64,000 nt of DNA from Armigeres subalbatus (taxonomy: Eukaryota; Arthropoda; Insecta; Diptera; Culicidae), in assembly GCF_024139115.2 (NCBI RefSeq), contig NC_085140.1, positions 296,203,293 to 296,267,292 on the forward strand, in the 5' to 3' direction. The translations under genes and the position numbers were made by a program. Numbering within the stretch: the first letter of the stretch is position 1; every line of letters begins with the position of its first letter. Positions 56,001 through 64,000 of this stretch are shown here, one piece after another. The notes under the pieces are model-generated. The model had not been told where the DNA came from, did not search any database, and saw nothing but the letters and a program-made list of their open reading frames with translations.

Positions 56001-57505
56001 CCTGACTGGATCTGGACTGACCTGGACTGGATCTGGACTGGATCTGGACTGGATCTGACTGACCTGGACTGACTTGACTGGATCTGACTGGATCTGGACT
56101 GACCTGACTGGATCTGGACTGGATCTGACTGACTGACTGGACTGACCTGACTGGATCTGGACTGACCTGACTGACCTGACCGATCTGGACTGGATCTGGA
56201 CTGATCTGACTGACCTGGACTGGATCTGGACTGACCTGGACTGACCTGACTGGATCTGGACTGACTCTGACTGGATCTGGACTGATCTGGACTGACCTGA
56301 CCGGACCTGGACTGGATCTGGACTGGATCTTGGACTGACTTGACTGGATCTGACTGGATCTGGACTGACCTGACCGATCTGACTGATCTGGACTGGATCT
56401 GGACTGACTGACCTGGACTTGGATCTGACTGGATCTGGACTGACCTGGACTTGAGACTGACTGACCTGACTGACTGGACTTGACTGGATCTGACTGACCT
56501 GGACTGACCTGGACTGGATCTGGACTGGATCTGACTGACCTGGACTGATCTGACTGGATCTGGACTGATCTGGACTGATCTGGACTGGATCTTGACTGAC
56601 CGACTGGACTGACCTGACCTGACTGGATCGGACCGACTCTGACCGACTCTTGACTGGATCTGACCGACCTGGACTGACCTCTGGACTGGATCTGGACCGA
56701 CTCTGGACTGATCTGACCTGATCTGGACTTGATCTGGACTCGACCTGACTGATCTGGACTGGATTTGACTGACTGACCTGGACTCTGACTGGATCTTGAC
56801 CTGGATCTTGACTGGATCTGACTTGGATCGGACTGGACTCTGGACTGATTGGATCGACCTGACTGACTGACCGATTTGGACTGGATTGAATCTGATTGGA
56901 TCTGGACTGACCTGGACTGGATTTGGATGACTGACCGATTTGATTGGATTTGATTGATTTGACTGATTTGGATTGATTTGGATGGATTTGGATTGACTTG
57001 GATTGATTTGGACTGGATTTGGATTGATTTGGACTGATTTGGATTGGACTTGACTGGATTTGGATTGGATCTGGATCTGGATTTGGATTGATTTGGATTG
57101 ATTTGGATTGATTTGGATTGGATTTGGACCGATTTGGATTGATGGATTGGATTTGATTTGATTTGATTTGATCTGATTTGGATTAGATTTGGATTGATTT
57201 GGATTGATTTGATTGATTGATCGATTGATTTGGATTGATTTGATTGATTTGGATTGGATTTGGATTGATTTGGATTGATTTGATTGATTTGGATTGGTTT
57301 GATTGGATTTGGATTTGATTTGGATTTGATTTGTATTTGATTTGGATTTGATTTGGATTGGATTTGGATTGGATTTGGATTGGATTTGGATTGGATTTGG
57401 ATTGGATTTGGATTGGATTTGGATTGGATTTGGATTGGATTTGGATTGGATTTGGATTTGATTTGGATTTGGATTAGATTTGGATTGGATTTGGATTGTG
57501 TTTTG
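50037..57505. repeat. 7.5 kb tandem array of GGATTTGGATT-type units
   Basis: The whole interval is built from 5- and 6-base blocks (GGATT, GGATTT, GGACT, GGATCT, GACCT, GACT). Both ends (about 50041-50205 and 57349-57465) are nearly pure 11-bp GGATTTGGATT. The interior (about 50400-56750) is C-richer, with irregular mixes of GGATCT, GGACT and GACCT. Intermediate zones join them. Orientation is the same throughout. On the minus strand the blocks almost never form a stop codon, which explains the 2521-codon frame of Gln/Ser/Pro/Asp/Arg/Val repeat (50014-57579); it is not taken as a gene. Confidence 0.95.
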
Positions 57506-60500
57506 ATTGTTCTTCCTATTTTTTTCGAACCTTTAAGCCAAAAATATAAAGATAAATTAGTCGCTACGAAATATTTCAATGGTTGGATTAGCTACCTGTA
57601 ATAAAACAAAGACTTTTGCTTCACAATTTCCAGACGGCAACAACAATGTCGTTGATTGCTGACGCTACATCGCAACGTGTGGGGGTGAATCCGCCGCCAT
57701 GGAACGAATCGTATCACAGCATCCATAAATTCAGAGTCCTGTCGAAAACTCGCAAATCACTATTTTGCCCTTCGCCATTTACTTTAAGTTTTTGCCACTG
57801 CTGCCATTTTCGTGCAGGACGACGCATCGATAACGGCAGGTTGGAAAAGTTGGAACCGATGGAACAAAATTTACGAGTGGGAAGGGGGACACATTTCGTT
57901 GTGAAGATTATGTTAAAAAGTTTCAACAATGAAACTTATTTCGGACTATTTTAGCGATTAGCGATTAGCGACAGCTGTTACGCGTCTTGACGAATAAAAA
58001 GCATTTTTAATTTCTTCACATTAATACATATATTGACATTTTTTCTTATGGAATATAGACGAGATCTCATTCCTAAGTTGACACATTCTTAACATTGATT
58101 AAAAAATAATGAAACAATTTTCGCTTCAACTGATACCGTAAATTACATCAAATATTCAATTACATTGTCCTTCTGGAGATCATATTTACTTGTATCAAGC
58201 GCAGCCATTTGCTGCCAAATTGAATTTTCATTCCACTTTCATCCGGCTGACCAGATTTCACCGCCGGAACAATAACGGAAAATGTGCATCGAAAGGTGTC
58301 GGAGAGCCAGTTGCAATCTGCGCCATCTCATCAGCTGCAGTCGGAGGTGGTACGATTATTCACCTTTCGAGGATGGTGGTTTTCTGGTGTTTGTATTGTA
58401 AGCTGCAAAATGATCATTGTGATATTTAATGTTTAATGAAGATTACAGAGTAATAGCATAGTTTCGTCATCAGGTGGAAGTTAATTGTATTGATGTTTTA
58501 TTTATAAAGTTATCTTCACAAACAGAGACAAAGCTCATGCCGAATTGAGGTGTGTGAAAAAACTGATGGGCCACACTTATATAGAAAAAATCTTATTTTA
58601 TCGAGAAATTGAAAACTGGCTACATTGGGCTTGGGCTAAATGGCGTGAACAAAATACTACTTTTATAATGCACGAGGAAGGCACAATTTCCGCTAGGTGG
58701 ATTAATCAGGGCTTTAGCATTAGGTTCAGGTACCGTGCGTTCTTTTCCTATTATCTTCACATTGCAATATAATGAGAAACGATGGCATTCACTTCCCATG
58801 CAGTGCACTGCAGTGTATGTAAAATGATTTTTATTCCAATGATTTCAATTCCAAGTAAATCGCGACAGAAGACATGCGGGAGGAGTCCCTGCATGTTGAA
58901 CAGTTCATAAATCTTCCGCCTTTCGCCGATTCGGGAGGAAAGTCGTTGTGTACGGTAACAATCCAGCATCTTTCTGGTTTTTTTATCGCAATTTTCCATC
59001 GATTTATTCAGCGGCGGTGAATGTTTATTTGATTGGCTTATTCAGGAGGGTGTTTCAAAAATGTTGATATTGTTAAAGTTGCTGTCTGCTTTGCAACACA
59101 AATACTGCATTTTGGTATTTTTGGTTCAGCTGTAGAGTCGGAAAACCAAGATCATGTTTGGGGTTTTGATCCCTACCACATTACAAAATGTTCGGGCTGT
59201 TATTTTCTGCTAGCAATTAGTGACTGATTTCAAGTTGGTCAAATACCTTATGATACGTGCGGGATAGAAGTTCCTGTTGTCTGTTTGTGAAAAAAGCGAA
59301 ACTTGTTATGCACCCTATTGTTCACAATGAAAACATAAACGCACGTGTGGGTTGCACAATTATGACCGCCTCATTGTCTCACAAAATGCATCAGAAGGGA
59401 TTCGTCGTCGTCGTTGTCGTTGCATTGTGACATAACGAGGAGTATACTTTTCCGTACTTTCACGTGCTGCAGCAACAACGGACTCTCTACTTCGGGGTCG
59501 AAAGTGTCAATTCGTGTGAAATCATGGGAAAGAGTGGGCACAGTGTGCAACAGCTTCCATCGATTTGAAATAAAGAGAAGTGCGTTTATTGACTCTTCTA
59601 TGTACGTAAATTTACCGAAACAAGATTCCAATTACCATAAGTTTCCCAAATCTGACCCCTGGGGATCCGAAAACGATTCCGAACGGCACTAGTATTTTCC
59701 TCCGATCCAATTCAAACGATAAATGAGCACAGGACCACTCTGCTATAAATACTCCGGTCCTTGTAAGGATATCTCTGCTACACATTCCGAACGAAAAGAC
59801 AGACCAATGTTTGCAGAATCCGTTTGGCTTGTGGGGGATTGGCCCATAAATTTGGTACCGCTTAGATATGCAAAAGTTATTATCCCTTCTCCAGATTTGC
59901 GTTCAAATTGTGCAAACCGACATGCATAAATACATCCCTCCAGATGGCAAACCACCCATGGCTGATGAATCTCCCGAAGTAGGTATGTTGCGGTGACTGC
60001 GTTCGGATGACCCTCGTCAAATTTTCCCACAAACAAAAGGCCAAGTGGTTTCACCTTTCCGCATGATTTAGCTTTGTGGCTCAGTGAGTCGAATTAATAT
60101 CAACAACGGCGAAGCGTTAACGGATGATGCTGGTTGTGATTGTTTATGCGAGGCTGTGTCATCAAGGGTGTTTTGCATACGCGAGGATCAATACCAGACA
60201 GATGTTAAAGCATCTTCGGTGAGAAACCGCTGACCAGCGCAGCGATGCTGTAACCAGCTCCAATAGGGACGGATAGTTTTTTACAAATTCTGTTCATCAG
60301 CTATCAGGTGTTTGGCATTGATGGGTCGGACACGTGCATCGGAGCAAATTGAGATTGCGTATCTTCGGCACAAGCGCTGATATTTACATTCATCACGTTA
60401 CCCCTATCACGAAAGCGAATCAGGTCCCCGAACCAATTACGTTCGGAACTGCTTCCGACAACTGATTATAATTTATGTTCGGATATTTATGGCAGTATTA

Positions 60501-60953
60501 TGCAAATCATTTTCCAGATGGACAATGCATATCATCTGTGTTAACCTCGACGGTATCGGTATGAGCTATCTACTAAGTAGGGTAGATCCATTGATTGGGT
60601 CACTCGAAATCTGCCCTTTGAGAAGGAAGGTTGGAAACAAAGCCCTTGAACATAATATGGTGTGGATCGTCTAAGATCTCGAAACCCTACTCTCCGTGAC
60701 GTAATTTATTACCATTTCCTGCATTCTGTGCCTGCATACTAATAGGTAGGGCAGGTTGAATGTTATCGGGATTGCGTTACCCTTATTACCTACAGTTGAG
60801 TGCTGAAAGTGACAAAGAAACTAGGTCAATTGGTCATTTAGCAGCCCTCAATGACATAGCTATAGAGCAAACCATGTTCTGGATTCAAAACCCAGGATTA
60901 CGAAATATTCTATTCCCAACTTGGTCAACAATAAGTAAGGTATGTGATACTTA
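57506..60953. other. Low-repeat DNA, no gene recognised
   Basis: Frames of 60-112 codons exist (for example 57616-57954 plus and 59743-60054 minus) but show no domain, repeat or convincing splice structure. An acceptor-like TTCACAATTTCCAG precedes 57634. GCGATTA repeats in tandem at 57953-57967. Few repeats are visible compared with the rest of the window. Confidence 0.35.
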
Positions 60954-60960
60954 CCATAAC

Positions 60961-61204
60961 CACAGACAAACAGACATAACACTTTTCAAATTTCCATCGT
61001 TCACTGATTTTCTGGTCAATTCAAATAATCATTAGTTGGTCAATCGATCACTCGTGGCGCGCGCATCGGATTTGCTCTAGTTTGACTGTTGCTCACTACC
61101 GCCATCTGGTTCGTGATTTTCCCAACTAACAGAAATCAACAGATATCGTTAGTGTTTGAACGACGATGAGTGAATGTTCAATGTGATATATCTGTTTGTC
61201 TGTG
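60961..61204. mobile_element. MITE with 7-bp target duplication (copy 2)
   Basis: 244 bp. Ends match copy 1 at 922-1183: left CACAGACAAACAGACATAAC, right ending CTGTTTGTCTGTG. Flanked by CCATAAC at 60954-60960 and 61205-61211. Confidence 0.85.
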
Positions 61205-61369
61205 CCATAACATTGCGAATTATAAATCCGAAATGCGAAGGTCAAAAGATTGGTAAAAGAACATCCAATGATAAAAGGAAGGTAGATATCACTTAACAAA
61301 ATATTAATTCCGACAAATAAATTCTTGTTATATTTTAGGAAATGATATTACCTTGAAAAAAATGTTTAC

Positions 61370-61720
61370 CGAAACTATCATATTCGGAGAAGTGTCATTT
61401 TCGAGAAATTGTCATTTTCGGGAAATAGTCACATTCGGAGAAATATCATTCTAAAGAATATGTCATTTTTGGGTAAACGGGTATGTCGTTTTGTCTTTAT
61501 TATAGAGGTTTTCAGCCCTTGGCTGGCTCACCTCTAAAAGAGAAAATGACATTTTCGGGGAAATATAATATTTGCCGAATTTTTTTGTGGATTGACATAT
61601 TCGAGGAATTTTCATTTTCGGGCGAAATGTCATTTCCGAAAAAATGTTTTCAAGGATATGAAACTTGCGGAAAATGTTATTTTCGGAAATATGTTTTTTC
61701 CGGAAAAAAATGTTAATTTT
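61370..61720. repeat. Degenerate GTCATTTTCGGGAAAT tandem repeat
   Basis: Roughly 15-20 bp units such as GTCATTTTCGAGAAATT and GTCATTTTCGGGAAATA, about 12 copies. A different segment (61480-61535, with CAGCCCTTGGCTGG) interrupts them and is probably an inserted repeat. Confidence 0.7.
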
Positions 61721-62435
61721 TTTGTGATTTTTTTAATTAAAATAATTGGTTTCCGGGTTATTTTACAAATTACCTAACTAAAGAATGGGAAATTTGAAGT
61801 ATGCCCAACGTTATGTCTTACGTTTTTCACGCCTGACGTACTGTTGCTTAACCTCACCCACCTTACTTCTCCTTCATACGTCCTTTTTTCCTTTCAACTT
61901 CATCTATAATCGCCTGCTAAGGATAATTATAAATGTCAGCAATCGTCAGCAATCCTAAATAACATTTTTACTTTTATAACGCTCTTGGATACCATTATTT
62001 ACTCTTCATGACTTGATAGCTGATAGTTCTTGATAGTTCTTGGCATCTTACAACACTGCTTTCATACTACCAAACCGTTATATCTTATTTTGGCACTGTC
62101 TCAATTCCTTTGGAATTTCTTTCCAGAATTGCTTCGCAAAATTCTTTATCAATTTTTTATTAAAAAATCTTTTTAGGAGTTCCAGTCAATATTATTTTTG
62201 AAATTTCCTCGAAAGTCCTTTGGGATTCTCCAAAATTTCTTCAAAACCTTTTATGAAAAAAAAAAAAACTGTTTGGAAAGTTGGATTATTTCAGGTTTCT
62301 TTAAAGGAAATTTTCTGTTGATTTCTTCGAAAAAATATTCTGAAATTCTTTCAGGAATTCTTCTGGAAAAAAAACTTTGAGAATCTTTTGAGAATTCTCA
62401 TGGAAACCATTTGTTATGTTTTGGGAATTCCATCA
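61721..62435. repeat. AT-rich DNA ending in GAATTTCC-type degenerate repeat
   Basis: 61721-62100 shows nothing recognisable apart from short direct repeats (AGCAATCGTCAGCAATCC, TTGATAGTTCTTGATAGTTC). 62100-62400 is the same degenerate repeat type as 2760-4372. Confidence 0.5.
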
Positions 62436-62439
62436 AAAA

Positions 62440-64000
62440 CACGGGGGCAGCAGGGACTATGTCCAAGGGCTTGACGATCCCTCCCCAGGCCATCTGCGAG
62501 TTGTGGCGCCTGCCTAGGATGTGGTGGGGTTTGACAGTGGGCCCTGTTAAACCTCTATAAAAAGCTGCATGTATCCGCAAGTAGGCTCCGCCAAAGCGAC
62601 CGTGTGCCGCTCAAAGCGCACAAGCCCAAGTCCTGGTGTTAGGTGGGACGCTAAACAGCCCTGACACGACGGCCCTCCGACGAGACAGGAGGTTTGCGCA
62701 GGCCCAATAAGCCGCCTTTAAAAACAACTATTACGAACGACATAGAAGATAATACGACTCGATACAATCGGCAACGACTTAGGCGACGAATAAAGGATCA
62801 CGATTGGAAGCTTGGAACATGGAACTGCAAGTCGCTAGGCTTTGCAGGTTGCGATAGGATAATCTACGATGAATTACATCCCCGCAACTTCGATGTCGTA
62901 GCGCTGCAGGAAATCTGCTGGACAGGACAGAAAGTGTGGAAAAGCGGGCATCGAGCGGCTACCTTCTACCAAAGCTGTGGCACCACCAACGAGCTGGGAA
63001 CCGGCTTCATAGTGCTGGGAAAGATGTGCCAACGCGTGATTGGGTGGCAACCAATCAACGCAAGGATGTGCAAGCTGAGGATAAAAGGCCGTTTCTTCAA
63101 CTATAGCATCATCAACGTGCACTGCCCACACGAAGGGAGATCCGACGACGAGAAAGAAGCGTTCTATGCGCAGCTGGAGCAGACATACGATGGATGCCCA
63201 CTGCGGGACGTCAAAATCGTCATCGGTGACATGAACGCTCAGGTAGGAAGGGAGGAAATGTATAGACCGGTCATCGGACCGGATAGTCTGCATACCGTAT
63301 CGAACGACAACGGCCAACGATGCATAAACTTTGCAGCCTCCCGCGGAATGGTAGTCAGAAGCACTTTCTTCCCCCGTAAGAATATCCACAAGGCCACATG
63401 GAAATCACCTAACCAAGTAACGGAAAACCAAATCGACCACGTTCTAATCGACGGTAAATTCTTCTCCGACATCACGAACGTACGCACTTACCGCAGTGCG
63501 AATATTGAATCCGACCACTACCTCGTCGCAGTATGTCTGCGCTCAAAACTCTCGACGGTGATCAACACGCGTCGGAGTCGTCCGCCGCGGCTTAACATTG
63601 GGCGGCTACAAGACGGTAGACTAGCCCAAGACTACGCGCAGCAGCTGGAAGTGGCACTCCCAACGGAAGAGCAGCTAGGCGCAGCATCTCTTGAAGATGG
63701 CTGGAGAGATATTCGATCCGCCATTGGAAGCACCGCAACCGCTGCACTAGGCACGGTGGCTCCGGATCAGAGAAACGACTGGTATGACGGCGAATGTGAG
63801 CAGTTAGTTGAGGAGAAGAATGCAGCATGGGCGAGATTGCTGCAACACCGCACGAGGGCGAACAGACAAAACTCGATTTTCCGGAGGAAAAAGCGCCAGC
63901 AGGAAGATCGAGACCGTGAAGAGACGGAGGAACTGTACCGCGCTAATAACGCACGAAAGTTCTATGAGAAGTTGAACCGTTCACGTAAGGGCCACGTGCC
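62440..64000 (+). mobile_element. RTE-clade LINE, 5' part, runs off window
   Basis: A GC-richer 5' leader (about 62440-62750) precedes an intact endonuclease frame. The beginning is set by the change from AT-rich repeat; no target duplication could be checked because the 3' end is outside. Confidence 0.75.
62655..64000 (+). CDS. RTE LINE endonuclease/RT polyprotein, 5' part
   Basis: The frame is open from just after TAA at 62652-62654 to the window end with no stop (about 448 codons). The endonuclease starts at LGTWNCKSLGF (62811). It keeps all expected catalytic elements: TWN, LQE (62904-62912), GDMNAQVG (63225-63248) and SDHYLVA (63510-63530), with the family block KATWKSPN...NQIDHVLIDG before the last. 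A basic, Glu/Arg-rich linker (RRKKRQQEDRDREE) towards the RT follows. Reverse transcriptase lies beyond the window. No clear early in-frame ATG is seen, so the true start is uncertain. This is the best-preserved RTE sequence in the window; the other RTE pieces are 3' fragments. Confidence 0.8.

Noticed and set aside
50037..57505. Telomeric or subtelomeric repeat
   Set aside because: The unit is not TTAGG-like, and unique DNA with LINE sequence continues on both sides.
50014..57579. 2521-codon minus-strand frame as a giant repetitive protein
   Set aside because: It is produced by tandem blocks that cannot spell a stop on that strand. Units of 5, 6 and 11 bases keep shifting frame, so there is no conserved protein repeat.
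62874..63487. 171- and 82-codon minus-strand frames near the window end
   Set aside because: They are antisense to the intact RTE endonuclease frame.

Overview
The window looks like transposon-rich chromosomal DNA from a culicine mosquito, most likely Aedes. The evidence is a Feilai-like tRNA-derived SINE with a GAA-type tail, a Juan-like Jockey-clade LINE, many RTE-clade LINE fragments, numerous small inverted-repeat elements (MITEs) and long degenerate GAATTTCC-type sequence. These are read by eye from the sequence; no database search was possible.

Layout. 0-9.7 kb: MITEs, a split Feilai-like SINE, CGG-rich repeats and degenerate AT-rich repeat sequence. 9.7-11.1 kb: an intronless four-finger C2H2 zinc-finger gene with a TATA box, a cluster of CAGGTA-like (Zelda/VBRGGTA) motifs upstream and a polyadenylation signal. 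11.5-20.9 kb: degenerate Jockey and RTE fragments (some joined to each other), a dead Tc1/mariner element and MITEs. 21.1-23.2 kb: six 3' exons of a coiled-coil host gene that resembles CCDC170; its 5' exons are not visible. 23.2-25.9 kb: little that is recognisable. 26.0-32.3 kb: a minus-strand RNase H-bearing LINE, split by a 3.3 kb foldback-like element with an 8-bp target duplication. 32.3-36.1 kb: MITEs and plain-looking DNA. 36.1-50.0 kb: a decayed Bel/Pao element split by a 10.9 kb insertion, which contains a Jockey element, which contains a hAT-like element, which contains a TA-flanked MITE. 50.0-57.5 kb: a 7.5 kb tandem array of GGATTTGGATT-type units. 57.5-62.4 kb: mostly low-repeat DNA. 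62.4-64 kb: the intact 5' part of an RTE element that runs off the window.

Only two host protein-coding genes can be supported: the zinc-finger gene and the coiled-coil gene. Everything else with coding character is mobile-element protein. The most unusual features are the 7.5 kb array, whose minus strand has almost no stop codons; the foldback element, whose terminal repeats are themselves short tandem repeats; the multi-level nest at 36-50 kb, where target duplications and reading frames across the insertion points give the order of insertion; and the CAGGTA-motif cluster upstream of the zinc-finger gene.
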